This document shows, piece after piece, positions 32,071 to 44,984 of a DNA stretch of 64,000 nucleotides. Numbering within the stretch: position 1 is the stretch's first letter; the number at the start of each line of letters is the position of its first letter. The notes below the pieces were generated by a model that made no database searches, had not been told where the DNA came from, and was given only the letters and a program-made list of their open reading frames with translations. The position numbers and the translations under genes are program-made. The DNA is from Flaccisagitta enflata (lineage: Eukaryota; Chaetognatha; Sagittoidea; Aphragmophora), in assembly GCA_965153355.1 (NCBI GenBank), contig OZ231127.1:83638001-83702000 (forward strand). Reading direction: 5' to 3'.

Positions 32071-33660
32071 TATTTTCTTTTTAGTTTCTACTTTGAATAA
32101 CAAAGAGTAAATTTGAGGTTTTTTCATCTAATCTTTGGTCTTCAATACAAGGCCTAACACTTTTACAATTTTGTGGTCCGTTTTAACCCTATTGAGACAT
32201 TTGGATTGCAAATGAAGCAAAAGGGCAGACTCTGCATTTGCTTGAAAGTGGTCTCAGAACTCATACAAGGAGGGAAGAGTTGTCATGCATTTATACTAAA
32301 CATTTGTGTTAATATTCTTAGAAAATCTGTGCTCAGGCAATCATCGAAACCCAAATTTGCAGTACTAAGTATTTGAAAGATTCTAAAGGTTTTTGTAAGC
32401 CTTGTCAACTGAATCAATGTGTTGGTACTTACTCGGAGATCGGTGATTGGAACACACGTTTTGTACGTTTGAAATTTTCATCTACCCATTGACATTTGGC
32501 ATTTGGCATGGCATTTGGGATTTGGCATTTGACATTTGCCATTGGGCATTGGGCATGGCAACTCTACCACGCGGTTTGAAAAAAAAAGCAAAAAAAAAAA
32601 AGGCTTGCACTGAAGGAATAACCATCTTCTAGGTTTTTACGCTAAAAAAAGGAAAAAGTTTCTATCTTAAGTGTAGTAAAAAAGGTGAGAAATCGTTTTT
32701 CCAGCCTCCCCCCCCACACACACACCAAAAAAAAAAAAAAAAAAAAAATTCAACAATCTAGTTTTTCACATAGTCTAACTTCTAAACCGCTTGATAAGCA
32801 CTCTTGGAATTGGTCAAGAAGGAAATTTTTTTTTCAAAAATCTTTATTACTTTGCTATCTGTTACATGAAAGAAAAAAAAAGCTACATCAGTTTTTTATT
32901 GTTCTTCCTTGAGATCCACTTTGACGCTTTTTGGGCAGCGCACAGCGCAATCTATAGTAGAAAAACTGGACATTAGTCCCCCCCCCCCGGGGAAAAGCCC
33001 TGTTTCATTGGGTAAGTTTGTTTTAATGGGGGATTTCCCCGGGGAATTCCCTGGGATCAAAATTTGATCTTTCTTAGTAAAGCCCAGTTCACTTTGAAGT
33101 CATTCAAGAGTATACTGAGTAAATTTAAGTCATTCTAAGTCAATCTGTAAGTCTCGCACGCGACTTACAGGTGTTGGCCTTGTTTGTATTACATATTTGT
33201 ACTTTTTTGTAGTACAGTATCTTAAATATCATTCCGACGTACATTCACTGTCTACCACTTTTGAGTTGGTTCACTGTGTATCTATTAGCTGCTTTGTCTT
33301 ACTGTCTATCTTACTATCTGTTTTCTAGCAGTTGAATATTTTTCACCTGGTTATTCGGGTTGTCAACAGCGGTTGACTGTGTTAATATCATACTCTAAAA
33401 TTATCTTCACTGGAAAATGCATCCGATGAATCCATTTCTTTTTCCATAGAAAAAAAAAAGAGTCACAAACAGCGTGATTGGCGTAGTTATATTTAAAACT
33501 CAATGCACAGTTCGCGCAACATTAAAAGTTGCCTTTTCTCAAAAAGAAGATTACCCGCAATAAAGCGTTAAATTGTGAGACGGGAAGCCTTTCATCTAGT
33601 CAACCAAAATGGATTTTTTTATACGTTTTTTTCAAATCTTTTTCAATGTCAAGAGAATCC
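32071..33660. other. unassigned DNA with simple repeats and a family A tail
   Basis: Holds a catttggcatttggcatggc run (32490-32562), poly-A (32730-32750), and at 33095-33185 the alternative family A end (aagtcattctaagtcaat, then aagtctcgcacgcgacttac and ggtgttggccttgttt). No gene is recognised. Confidence 0.5.
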
Positions 33661-33664
33661 AGGT

Positions 33665-33912
33665 TGAAAGACGAAATGGTGCGAGAATAAGAAGGAGAAA
33701 GAGGAGAGTGAGGAGAATGAGAGAATGGGGAGAGGGAAAGGGAGGAGGAAAATGAGGAGAGTGAGGAGAGGGAGGAGGAGAAGGAAAATGAGGCGAATGA
33801 GGAGAGGGAAAAGGAGAAGTAAAATGAGGAGAATGAGGAGAGGGAAAAAGAGGATAAGAAGGAGAAAGAGGAAAATGAGGAGAGGGAAGAGGAGGAGAAG
33901 AAGGAGGGGGCA
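33665..33912. repeat. GGA/GAGGAGAATGA purine-rich array
   Basis: Imperfect units of gaggagaatgaggagaggga, purine on the + strand throughout, open in several frames. Not a gene. Confidence 0.85.
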
Positions 33913-34132
33913 TATTTGCAGGAGTAAAGTTTCACCACAAGAGGACCCAATTGCTTTCAAAAAAAGTAATGAAAAAAGAAAAAAAAGTTAAAATCAAAAG
34001 GAAGAAGAAAGGGAATCAGATCATATTTCAATAGCCATGATAAGTTTTGTATTGGTAATTACATTTATGATTGCTGGAGGAGGCGGCATCTCGTGTGAGG
34101 TTTGGAGCATGGGGGGGGGGTGAGAGGGAGTA

Positions 34133-34346
34133 TGCTTGCTATGTTTGTTCACTCGCACCACTCACTCCATTCACTTGTGCCTGGCGCTCTGCTTCACTTT
34201 GGTCACTTTGCTCGCTCTGTTTGTGGGTTTGCTCACTCACTTCACACACTCCCTTATGGGATGGTAGAGTTTAATGATATATATTCACGCTGTAAACGCG
34301 TTTCACAGAAACAATCGCGTTTGTTGTCGTCACTATGAACACACCC
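34133..34346. mobile_element. family D MITE (CACTCGC-rich), diverged
   Basis: cactcgcaccactcactcca, then gggttgctcactcac-like DNA, then attcacgctgtaaacgcgtt and gtcactatgaacacaccc. It resembles 50440-50748 along most of its length. Confidence 0.6.
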
Positions 34347-34349
34347 TAA

Positions 34350-34866
34350 GATCAAGTTGAAAGGCAAATTTACGAAATAATCTTGACGCTATGAATCGTG
34401 AGACGCGATGGCGTGAAAAAATTTCACGCAGGAAAGAATTTCAGAAAAAATAAAAATTCAAATGGTTGTCGTAAACTCGCAAATAGTAGCCGAAGGTTGG
34501 GAATTTGTTTATTGGTAAACACAATATACAGCTTCTGTGCATTATGAAAAAAATCTTTTTGTGCATATCAGTTTTACTGAGTGCTGTATGTATCACCTAT
34601 ATTCTTATATAATCCTCACCTTTCATTTGATGTGATAATTGCTTGTTTTCCTATGAATTTTTTTTAGCATATTGAGAGATATGAATCTAAATGTAACGGA
34701 AGATTTTTTTTTCCAAATTGGTAGTCGCTTGTTTTTCTATTTGCTTACTGATTGCCCATTTTATCATGTGTGGACCAATTGGTACCACGCAAGTTTTTTG
34801 AATTTCACATTTTATGATTATAATAAGCTCACAACATAATGTTATATTTTCCTTGGAGGAGCACAA
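34350..34866. other. unassigned AT-rich DNA
   Basis: No gene or repeat is recognised. Confidence 0.4.
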
Positions 34867-34871
34867 AGAGG

Positions 34872-34937
<66 letters not shown>

Positions 34938-34940
34938 GAG
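34867..34940. repeat. (GA)n microsatellite
   Basis: An almost pure GA run with two GGGA interruptions. Confidence 0.95.
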
Positions 34941-34989
34941 TAATTCAGTCATCTATCATTGCCATGAATTTGTAGGTAGTCTCAAAATT

Positions 34990-35400
34990 ACTTTTTACGT
35001 AGGAAAGATTCATTCAATACACAACACAAAATGCGGGCAAGGATGCTTTCAGGGATGTATATGCTTTCAGGGATGTATATGCTTTCAGGTATGTATATGT
35101 ATATGTAAATGAAGGAAAGTATAACTTTTGGCAGTACCAAAACATAAAACAAGATCAATACAACTCAGATTAACAATATTTGAACCTAACAAGGGCGGAT
35201 CACACAATCCGCCATAATTGCATGCCAAAAAAATCCTTCATACCGGTGATGACAAAAATGCTTTACAGCTCTGAGGTATGAATAAAAAGCTGCTGCAAAC
35301 TCAATTTTCTTTTCTACTTTTCCTTTACTTTATTCCTTTAACCTTTTTCCTTTAACTCTTTTCTTGGTAGAGGCCCTTTTACAGTAAAAGCAGTTAATTT
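34990..35400. other. unassigned DNA with short tandem repeat
   Basis: Three copies of atgctttcagggatgtat (35044-35095) are the only structure seen. Confidence 0.45.
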
Positions 35401-35417
35401 TTTATCTAGGCTGAATT

Positions 35418-35582
35418 TGTTTTTTTTTTCTTTTTTTGTTTTTTTTTTTTTTTGGTTGTGTTTGGTTTTTTTTATTTTAATTATTGTTTGTGTTTTTTTT
35501 TATTGTTTGTGTTTGTTTTTTTATTTTTGTTTTTTGTTTTTTATTTGCGGTTTTGTTTTTTGTTTTGTTTTTTTTTTCTTTA
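35418..35582. repeat. T-rich (TTTTG)n tract
   Basis: T runs interrupted by G or TGTG. Poly-Phe/Val ORFs here are artefacts. Confidence 0.9.
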
Positions 35583-35599
35583 AACAAAATTGTCAATGC

Positions 35600-36470
35600 A
35601 AAATGCTCATTCATTGCATTTTTGAAGAAGAAATTGGGACAACGATGGCAACCCCTCCGCCGCCGACCCTCCACCTCGTGAATCATCGTCTATCGGAGCT
35701 ACGTGACCAAGGATTGAGGATGACAAGGATGAGGATGAGATAGTTGTTTTAAACATTAAGTAAGCTAGATCAGTGTTAAAATTGTTTAAATTGTTACTAT
35801 CAACCAAGCTGTTCATGCACAGTAAATAAGCGAGCAACTTAAAAATTGATGTCTTATGCAAAACCATACCATACCATCACTCCACACTTTTACTCATACT
35901 CATACCATTGATAAGGACCATTCTCCTGCAAACGATATCAATTTTTTTTTGTTTTGTCTTCATTTACTTTGCATGAATGCCTCCAATTACTACCTAAAGA
36001 AGATCACGTTACGAAAAGAAAAAGTATGTGATCTTTATGCTCTAGAAAAATCACATACTTCTTGTTTCTGCCAATATACTTTTGTCCTTAATCATACCTA
36101 CCAATTTAATAATCAATATTCTAGCTAGCTAGCTGTATGGCTTACATTCACACAGAAGTGTAGTCAGTTGTGAATAATGTTGTCTTAACAACAACAAAAT
36201 TTGGAACCACATTAGAGAGCTTGAGGTCCATGACTAAATCTGTGTCCGCATATCTTTATGCCAAGATATCACTGCCGGATGGTGACGCTTTTTAAAAGAC
36301 TAAAACCCTCCCATAGATGGCGTTGTAAGCCAAATTACGAGTGCAATGTTTCATCCAAGAATGATTCATAAAACCAGAGAGAGAGAGAGAGAGAGAGAGA
36401 ATGAATGGTTTAATACACGCACGAGATATAGTTCATGTCTAAAGCAGATAGTGTATACAAAGTGTTAGTT
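35600..36470. other. unassigned DNA
   Basis: Includes a 'gatcacgttacg..agtatgtgatc' dyad near 36000-36035, a tagc tetramer run (36121-36132), and a GA run (36377-36400). No gene is recognised. Confidence 0.4.
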
Positions 36471-36474
36471 GCCT

Positions 36475-36650
36475 GCTACGTGACTCTACACCCTGCTATG
36501 TTGGTCGATCGGTTGGTCCCCCTTTAACTTTTTTGGCGTTTTTGAGCTTTTTAAGCATACAGCTCTTCCCCAAATGCACCAGTGATCTTCTCCAGCACTG
36601 CTCCTGCCCACCCGCAGGAGACTGGGGTAGCCGTGTATCCAATGAACTGC
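36475..36650. repeat. family A element
   Basis: ctacgtgactctacaccctg end, GGTCGATCGGTTGG, internal cactgctcctgcccacccgc, gactggggtagccgtgtatc end, in reverse orientation relative to 54.0 kb. Confidence 0.7.
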
Positions 36651-36693
36651 ATGTGAACTGCATACAAAAATCTGTCCTTGGAACTTTGTTCGT

Positions 36694-36808
<115 letters not shown>

Positions 36809-36865
36809 GGTTTCAGTGGGGCTTGGAGTCATCACCGCATCGCCGAATCATTATGGAGACTTGTT

Positions 36866-37030
36866 TTAGTTGCGGACACTCAATTCTATAAAAGGCTTTT
36901 ATCCGTCGGTTCATTGGTTCTTCAGTCCGTTGATGCGTTGGTCCATCTGTCAGTTTGTAGTGATTGGAAGGAAAGTGCATTGGTCCATCCATCGGTCTGT
37001 GGTGATTGGGTTGAAAAGTGTGAAAACGCA
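36866..37030. repeat. family B fragment
   Basis: ttagttgcggacactcaatt, ctataaaaggcttttatccg and GGTCCATCTG repeats. The distal end is not found. Confidence 0.55.
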
Positions 37031-37201
37031 TATTTATGCTGCAGTCATAATTGTCTGTTCTAGTGAGCGAGCTTGGGGCATGGGTGAGGTTGGGTATGGA
37101 TGGGTGTTGATATGGCGGGAGGAAGAGGGGGCAGACACAAAGAGGGGGTCAGACACAAAGGGGCAGACAAGGAGGGGAGACAGACACTGTGGGGGCAGAT
37201 A

Positions 37202-37985
37202 GACAATAGTCGCAAAAGCGTTACATGGTCAGCGGTACCCCTTGCCCCTATGTGAGTGTATGTGATGTGTGATGGTGAGAGGGGCAGCGGCCCCAAAGGG
37301 GCCGATGACCTATGCTTAGTAAGTTTTGAAGCTCTAGGATTGAATTTCAGCCTCAAGGCTGTGATTTGAGCCATGGGGCTGTGATTTGAGCCATGGGGCT
37401 GTGATATGAGCCCCGAGTCTGTGATTTGAGCCTCTGGCTGTGATTTGAGCCTTGAGGCTGTGATATGAGCCTCGAGGCTGTGATATGAGCCTCAAGTCTA
37501 GTATTTGAGGCTTGAGGCTGGGATATGAGGCTTTGGGCTGGGATACAAGCCTCAAGGCTGTGATTTGAGCCTTGAGGCTGTGATTTGAGCCTCAAGGCTG
37601 GTATTTGAGGCTTGAGGCTGGGATATGAGCCTCGAGGCTGCGATTTGAGTATTTAGGCTGTGATTTGAGCCATGAGGCTCTTATTTGAGTCTGTGGCTGT
37701 AATTTGATGCTTTAGGCTGTGATTTCAGCCATGAGGCTGTGATTTGAGCCTCAAGGCTAGGATTTGAGGCTTGAGGCTTGGATTTGAGAGTTTAGGCTGG
37801 GATTTGAGCCTCTAGGTTGGGATTTGAGTCTTGAGGGAAGGATTTCGGCCTTCAGGCTAGAATTTAAGCCTGTAGACTAGGATTTGGGCCTCTAGACTAG
37901 GATCATGGCCCCAAGGCCAGGATATGAGCTTCGAAAGGGGTGGACGGAGAAGAAGGAGAAGAAGGAAAAATTTCCCCTATGTGTA
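37202..37985. repeat. complete satellite-loaded element
   Basis: Left end atagtcgcaaaagcgttaca, cagcggtaccccttgcccct, ggcagcggccccaaaggggc, atgacctatgcttagtaagt. About 28 units near tgtgatttgagcctcgaggc. Right end gtggacggagaagaaggaga and atttcccctatgtg. The right hairpin pair is cut off at 37985 where the next element begins. Confidence 0.85.
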
Positions 37986-38566
37986 ATAGTCGCAAAAGCG
38001 TTAGATGGTCAGCGGTACCCGTTGCCCCTATGTGAATGTTTGTGGGTGTGAGGTGGTTAGAGGGGCAGTGGCCCCGAAGGGACCGATTACCTATGCTGTT
38101 TTTATTCAAACCTCACGGATTGAATTAGAGCCTGGAGGCTATTTTTGGGGCCTAAAGGCTGAGATTTGAGCCCTGAGGCTGGGATTTGAGTCTCAAGGCT
38201 GGGATTTTAGCTTGGAGGCTGGGATTTGAGCCTTGAGGCTAGGATTTAGGGCACGAGACTATGATTTGAGCCTTGGGGCTGAAATTTGAGCTGTGAGGCT
38301 TTGGTTTGAGCCTTGAGGCTGGGAGTTGAGCCTCAATACTGGGATTTGATCCCTTAGGCTGGGATTTGAGCCTCAAGGCTGGGATTTTGGCCTCGAGACT
38401 AGGATTTGGGCCTCAAGGGGGGTGGACGGAGAAGAAGAAGAAGAAGAAGGAGAAGGAGGAGAAATTTCCCCTATGTGAGAAAGCATAGGTCATCGGCCCC
38501 TTCGGGGCCGCTGCCCAAAAGCATAGGTCATCGGCCCCTTCGGGGCTGCTGCCCAAAAAGGGATAA
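37986..38566. repeat. second satellite-loaded element, tandem with the first
   Basis: It restarts with atagtcgcaaaagcgttaga and the hairpin block (ggggcagtggccccgaaggg), about 13 units, then aggagaaatttcccctatgt and two successive copies of gcataggtcatcggcccctt with ggggc(c/t)gctgcccaaaa. Confidence 0.85.
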
Positions 38567-39200
38567 TATAGTCGCAAAAGTGTCAGATGGTCAGCGGTTC
38601 CCGTGCCCTGCCTACTTAGGTTGTGCTTTAAGTTGAGGAGGAAGCAAGGCAGTGGCCCCAAAGGGGTCGGTGATTTATGCTTTCACATATAGGGGAAAAT
38701 TAATCCTTCTCCTCCTTCTCCTCTTCCTTCATACCCCTCCCCCTCAAATTCCAGCCTCGAGGCCCAAATCCCAGCCTAGAGGCCCAAATCCCTGCCTCAA
38801 AGCCCAAATCCTAGCCTCAAGGCCCAAATCCCAGCCTCAAGGCCCAAACCCTAGCCTGGAAGCCCAGATCCCAGCCTTGAGACCCAAATGTCAGCTTTGA
38901 GGTCCAAATCCCAGCAAAGAGACCCAGATCCCAACCTTGAGGCTGAGATTTGAGCCTCAAGGCTGGGATCTGGGCTTCCAGGCTAGGTTTTGGGCCTTGA
39001 GGCTAGGATTTGGGCCTTCACGCTAGGAATTGGGCCTTCACGCTAGGATTTGGGCCTCAAGGCTGGGATTTGGGCCTTGGGGCTGGGATGTGAGGGGGTT
39101 ACAAAGAAAGAGAAGGAGAAGGAGGAGGAGGAGGAGAAATTTCCCCTATGTGTGAAAGCAAAGGTCATCGACCCCTTTGGGGCCACTGCCCAAAAGGACA
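38567..39200. repeat. third satellite-loaded element with array inversion
   Basis: Left end tagtcgcaaaagtgtcagat, cagcggttcccgtgccctgc, ggcagtggccccaaagggg. The array reads aggcccaaatcccagcctca to about 38930, then flips to its complement (ggctgggatttgggcctt) to about 39085. It ends aaatttcccctatgtgtgaa and gacccctttggggccactgc. Confidence 0.8.
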
Positions 39201-39319
39201 CAAGAGGCCTCTGGCATCAAATAAGACAGACACCCAGACAGGTATGTTGGATGCAAGTGTTGCTTTGCCACGGTTCCTGTCTATTGTTGTTGATGTTGTT
39301 GTTGTTTATGCTGTTGATG

Positions 39320-39619
39320 TTTGTTGATAGAGAAAGACAGACAGACTGAGAAATAAAGAGAGACAGAGAAAGTTAGAGACAGATGGAGAAAGAGGGAAGG
39401 AGAGAAAGAAAGAATGAGAGAGAGAAAGTTAGAGACAGATGGAGAAAGAGGGAAGGAGAGAAAGAAAGAATGAGAGAGAAAGATTGATTGATTTATTTTT
39501 AATGTCCGATAAGCGATGAAACATTCAAAAGTAGAGTGAAATAATGATCAGCAACATATCTGAGCTAATATTCTAGTAGCTGTTTGAAAATATTTTGACT
39601 TTTATCATTAAGAGTGAAG

Positions 39620-39657
<38 letters not shown>

Positions 39658-39715
39658 GAGAGAGAGAGAGTGAGAGACAGAGAGAGAGACAGAGACAGAC
39701 AGAGAGAGTTGATGA
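39320..39715. repeat. GA/GACA-rich DNA with a 58-bp tandem duplication
   Basis: The block gaaagttagagacagatgga to aagaaagaatgagagagaga occurs at about 39370 and 39426. Further GA and GACA runs lie at 39622-39712. Confidence 0.8.
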
Positions 39716-39911
39716 AATTTCTGGACAAAAATTCTGATAATTAATGGTAGAAGCTCATATTTCAATATTCAAAATTTCATTGCTTTTGAGCGTAGATGCC
39801 ACACGTACATTTCAAATCTTAGAGGCAAAACTCATCATTAGTTTGCTGCCAAGCTTGGTAATCTTTTGGAACAGGCGAGATTGTCTTGGATCATATTGAT
39901 ATATTTGTCTC

Positions 39912-39968
39912 TGAAAAAGAGAGAGAGAGAGAGAGAGAGAGAAAGAAAGAGAGAGAGAGAGAGAGAGA
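39912..39968. repeat. (GA)n microsatellite
   Basis: A GA run with a GAAAGAAA interruption. Confidence 0.9.
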
Positions 39969-40084
39969 TATGCCCTATAGCGAGTGATGAGTGGATGTGG
40001 TAGTAAGAGAAGGGCAGCAACTGGAATGCACCAACGTCAAATACAGTCAGACTTAGATGCAACCCTCAATAGGCTAAAGGGCCA

Positions 40085-40420
40085 AGGTTCTGTAGGACAC
40101 AGTGGTGAATTTCTAAATCTTATGAGGAAAATATATCGGACCTGAGGGTTATTGAAGGCAGATTAGAAGTGTGGAGGGCAGATTTTAGGCCTGAGTAGCA
40201 GATTTGAAGCCGGGAGGGCTGATTAGAGGCCTGGAGGGCTAAATTAAGGCCTTGGAGAGCTTATCCTAGGGCCTAATTAGGCCAAAATGTGCCAATTTGA
40301 GGCCCCAATGACCAAATGGGGACAGAGAGAGAGAGATGGAGAGATTGAAGGATAAATGTCCAGAAATTGACCCCTGCGTCCTGCAGGACATTTGCCCTTT
40401 TGGGGCCGCTGCCCAATGAA
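40085..40420. repeat. satellite-family element, short array
   Basis: A ttctgtaggacacagtggtg end, about six degenerate units (gggctgattagaggcctgga type, 40150-40280), a GA run, then gcgtcctgcaggacatttgc and ccttttggggccgctgccca. Confidence 0.65.
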
Positions 40421-40493
40421 ACTCCCTTTGTGTTGTTCCACAAGAACTTGTTTCTTTTGGGTTATTTGGGCTGCTTTGTAAAAAGTCTCGCCT

Positions 40494-40552
<59 letters not shown>
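40494..40552. repeat. (GA)n microsatellite
   Basis: An uninterrupted GA run followed by gaatgaatg, as also at 36.4 kb. Confidence 0.95.
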
Positions 40553-40556
<4 letters not shown>

Positions 40557-40599
40557 TGTTTTAAGAAGTCTTCAACCAAGGCATGAGACATGATTAGTC

Positions 40600-41000
40600 A
40601 CATAGGGTTGAGCAGGGCTGGTAAGCATGTAGGTGGACAGGAGCAGAGAGGGCAAAAGCTCATAAATGCGGAAACAGTAAACATAATTTGGACCTACAGA
40701 CCAAATGACCGTGAAATAATGCCGCGGCTCAGCTGTTGCAGATGTTCAGTGAGTCATTGCCTCTGCAGTCTTTTTGCTGCTGCCGCTGCTGCAGCTGCAT
40801 TCTCTGTTTTCACCCCCACATCCTTTGACCACTGCCTCTGCTTTTTCTTCTGTTACTGTTGACGCTGCAGCTGCTACCGCCCCCCCCCCCCCCCTCATGC
40901 GACGTGGGTGGCCATGTATCCGGATCCGGCCTTGTTTTTAGATGCGTCCCAGCATCTCTATGAAAGGGTGTGTCTCTTGGTCTGTCCAGAACGAAAAATT
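40600..41000. repeat. family A/B fragments around a CTG-rich stretch
   Basis: A degraded family A copy (gtaggtggacaggagcagag, 40628-40740) is followed by a gctgctgccgctgctgcagc stretch and poly-C. Then comes a ggccatgtatccggatccgg / ccttgttt end running into agatgcgtcccagcatctct (family B-like end). Confidence 0.45.
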
Positions 41001-41027
41001 TTCCATTGCGATTTTAACAATTTCCTC

Positions 41028-41212
41028 TTCTTGTCTCTTCATGTCTCTTCATGTCTCTCTATGTCTCTCCATGTCTCTCCATCTCTTCTCAAGTCTCTTC
41101 ATGTCTCTCCATGTCTCTCCATCTCTTTTCATGTCTCTTCATGTCTCGCCACGGCTCTACATGTCTTATCAGGTTCAAACATGTCTCTTAATGTTCTCTC
41201 TTCATATCTCTT
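41028..41212. repeat. (catgtctctt)n 10-bp minisatellite
   Basis: About 17 imperfect copies of catgtctctcc/catgtctctt. Confidence 0.85.
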
Positions 41213-41389
41213 TGTGGGGGGCAGAGGAGGCGTGGGAGATTGGGAGACATTGGGGTTGGTGGGGAGGCGTGGGGGGTGGGGAAGCATGAGGAAAGGTAGT
41301 GGCAGGGGGAGGAGGCGTGGGGGGAGGTAGGGGCGGGGGAGGTTGTGGGGTGGGGAGGAGGCATCAGGGGGAGGGAGAAATCAGTTTTT

Positions 41390-41870
41390 GAGCAGCGGCC
41401 CCAAAGAGGACAAAGTCCTATAGAACACAGGGAGACTTTCGTTCGTCATTCCATTTGTTATTCCGTTCATCCCCCTCAGGCCCTCTCAGGCCTGAAATCT
41501 GCCCTCTCAGGCCTGAAATTTACCCTCTCAGGCCTGGAATCTGCCCTCTTAGGCCTTGAATCTGCCTTGGAGGCCTGAATCTGCCCTCTCAGGCCTGAAA
41601 TCTGTCCTTTCAGACCTGAAATCTGCCCTCTCAGGCCTGAAATTTGTTCTCGCAGGCCTGAAATCTACCATTACAGATTTAAGGCGTGCAGATTTCAGGC
41701 CTGAAAACCTGAAGAATGGATGGAGCGACGGATGGAATGATGATCAAAGTCCCCTGTGTTCTACAGGACTTCGTCCCCTTTTGGGCCGCTGCCCTGCTTC
41801 CTCTCACTCCTATTTACAATCATGGAAAGCAGGGCAACAGGTATCGCTGATTGGGCGACCTGTTTTCTAT
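41390..41870. repeat. satellite-loaded element, CCTGT/ACAGG version
   Basis: Left end gcagcggccccaaagaggac and aaagtcctatagaacacagg. About ten units of ctctcaggcctgaaatctgc (41478-41680). Right end cctgtgttctacaggacttc, ccccttttgggccgctgccc, gcagggcaacaggtatcgct. The ends are the same as at 15.55-16.87 kb. Confidence 0.85.
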
Positions 41871-42880
41871 CTCTCTCTCTCTCTCTCAATATCTTCATAT
41901 CTTCATATCATTATATCTTTATATCTTAATATCTTTATATCTTAATCGGGAAAAAAGTCATAGTCAGCCCTCGACTTTTTGACATATTCCAGATAAACAT
42001 GGTTTTCATTTTCTTCTTAGAAAATTGGGAATCTCATCTAACTGATTGGGGCCTTCGATGAAATTGAAAGAGTAAGTAAATTTGATACCGTTTTTCTTGC
42101 ATTTATCGCCCCCCTCTACTTAGTGCCCCCCCTTTAAAAAAGAGAGAGAGCATATGATGAAAAGATATGTTAAGAAAAAGTTCTTTGCAATTTGCCATGA
42201 ATAATGTTTGATTTTTTGGCATAAAACTAGAGGAATGGTATGCAAAGCAAAATTTGTCTCTGTTTTAGTGCTGTATTGCACTGACTTACAAAATTGTGAT
42301 TTAGAAACAATAATTTCTATATAAAAACATCTATACATAAATGAGAGAAGGGGTGCTAATTGGAGGTTGAAAATGACAATGTTTCATTTCAATTTCAAAA
42401 GAGCCCGGGGCACTTATTATAGGAAATACGGTTATTCTCTTTCATTCAGTGCCAAGCAGAATTCAAATATTTTTCAAGTTATGATTTTATAATGTTTTTT
42501 TTATAAAAAATTTCAATTGATTTTTTTTTATTTCTTTTATTTTATGAAGGATCAATAAAGGAGTGTACCTATGAGTATGAAGTGTGCAACAAAAAGTAAA
42601 AATGTTTATCTGAAGAAAGTCTTTTTATATTAATAATCTTTTAAAAATTGTTGAATATTTTCTTAACTAGTAAAGTGCAACTCACTGAATACCTATAAAG
42701 TATATGCTTCCACTCATATACATACAAATCCAAACATAGGCTATTACCCTTAACTTTGTGGTTAAAGAAGTAATTATCAAAAACCTTTTTATTAGTATCT
42801 TTTAAAGGCATGAAGGCAGTTGTTTTTACCCTTAGATAATTGTTTTTGTAAGCATGCAAAAACAAAAAAACATGTTTTGT
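41871..42880. other. AT-rich DNA, possible diverged MITE
   Basis: Begins with a short CT run and atatcttcat repeats. The part at 42440-42560 (gccaagcagaatt, then gaaggatcaataaa) weakly resembles the interior of the 16-kb MITE. No gene. Confidence 0.4.
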
Positions 42881-42883
42881 GTT

Positions 42884-43242
42884 TTTTTAGTTGAGTGCAT
42901 GCGACTCTACAACCCGATTTCTCCGAAGGACGATTGGTTGGGTGGTTAGTCACACTTAACTCTTTTCATCACTTTTATTTCTTTAAGTCATTTTTTAGTC
43001 ATTCTAACTAATCTCATTCTGAGTCATTCTAATCTCATTCTGAGTCATTCTATGTCATTTTAAGTCATTTTGAGTCATTTTGAGTCATTTTTGTCACTAG
43101 AATTTTGTCACTTTAAGTCCTTTTTGGTCATTTTAAGTCATTTTAAGAAAATCTAATTTATTCTCAGGCATTCTAAGTCTTTTCAAGTCATTGTAAGTCA
43201 TTCTGTAAGTTGCATGCCACTTATATGGTGTTGGCCTTTTTT
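42884..43242. mobile_element. family A element with AGTCATT repeats
   Basis: Starts ttttttagttgagtgcatgc and gactctacaacccgatttct. It holds a GGTTGGG patch and about 25 ctaagtcatt-type units, ending gtaagttgcatgccacttat and ggtgttggccttt. Same architecture as 51143-52848, but shorter. Confidence 0.75.
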
Positions 43243-43261
43243 TCAAATGCAATAAAGGAAA

Positions 43262-43439
<178 letters not shown>

Positions 43440-44980
43440 CAAGGAAATACAAAAAAAGCATATGAGTGAGCATAGTTGCTCATCTGTGAAGTTGTTTTAA
43501 GTATTCTAGCTCACTTAGGTCATTAAGCTCAGTCTTTTTTTCTAATTTTAAATGGGATAAATATTTTAATTTTAAATGGGATAAATAAAAAAATGTTTTG
43601 ATATGAGTATGCAATTAGAAGAAAGTATGTCAGTGAGCATAGCTGGTTGTCAGGTTGAATGATTTTGAGCATTTTAGCTCATTTGGCTCAGTCCTACTAT
43701 TCTCTGATTTTCAGTGCAATAAATGCAATTGCTCTTGATTTGAACTAACAAATAAAAAGATGTGCAGTGACTAAAGACAACAGCTTGGTGAAAAATGACC
43801 AATGCTTACAAATTTTTTCCTTACGGCGACATCCGCCATTACTGGTAATTTGTATCTTTTTATTAAACATCTAAAAACAGTGCATCTACACGCTTTTCTT
43901 TTTATAAGAACACTGTTTATAAGAACATCAGCTTCAGATTTGGCTAAGAGATAAGAACATCTTAAGAACATGCTGAGTATTAGATTTGAAGATAAAAATA
44001 CAAGTTTTCAAAAATATAGTAAAATTGGTTAAAAAACCCTGAATGATGGATATTTTGATAATGCTTTCTAGAGTGGTAATTCTTTTTTTTTTAAATATTA
44101 ATTTTATATTTCTTTTTATTTAATGAAAATGTTTTTTTTTAACAATTGCTTAAAAAACAAATTTTTATATCAATATAGATACATAATTAAAGAGATTATC
44201 TAATTGAAAAATAAAGATATATCAAGAATGCTTGAGCCTCTAAAAGAGGCTGAAAAAAAAACACTGAGGCTGACTTTAAAAATCCATGTTCTTATAAAAT
44301 GAAAAGCGTGTATTGGACATCTCTTGGCGTCGCTTCTATTTTTGCACTGGAAAATCTCTTGTCATGCCTTTCATGAATTCAAAGTCACAAGTAGGTGCCT
44401 TTAGAGCCAAAGTGAATTGAAGAAGGTTCTTGAAGAGGGTGCTTAAGATGGTATCTTAAGACTGTTTGAAAAAAAAAAAGAGTCCGAGTTCAAGAAGGGT
44501 TTTGAAGAAGGTTCTTAAGTTGACTTTCTGAAAAGTTCTTAAGACTTGCTTGAGACGCTCATGTGAACGTCCCCCAGAATCATCCTAACACCCGCATACG
44601 CACATATCATTGCAAGGAGGGTCTACCGCCTGTGGCCCAAGTTTGGGCGTCTGAGCGATTATGCGACGGTGTTGGTGTTCTGGTGCTCGCGCACTTACTC
44701 GCCCACTCTCTGCGTCCAAATGGATGAACGTTGTATGCTCCATCGCCGTTGTAACGCCAAAACTAACAACATTTATCGCCAAAATGAAAGGAGATGGTCA
44801 GCTGTTCCTTTTTGCTAAAAACACAAAACTGCGAAAAGAGGTTCATCGCTCTTCCAAGATTTTTTGGTCATGTAATTTTTCCCAAGGTGCTACATTCAAA
44901 CTTGAATAAACATCAATCGGCCCATCATTTAAGGATCCCTAAGAGTAAGCTTTATTAGGCAACAGCTAAGTCATTGGATC
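43440..44980. other. unassigned AT-rich DNA
   Basis: A 20-bp direct repeat (attttaattttaaatgggat) near 43546-43586, a ccttacggcgacatccgcc remnant of the 16-kb MITE near 43820, and gttcttaag-type repeats (44420-44560) are seen. No gene recognised. Confidence 0.4.
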
Positions 44981-44984
44981 AAAT

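Noticed and set aside
35641-35741. coding-looking GC-richer stretch (TPPPPTLHLV)
   Set aside because: Short, isolated, no homologue recognised and no splice context that I would defend.
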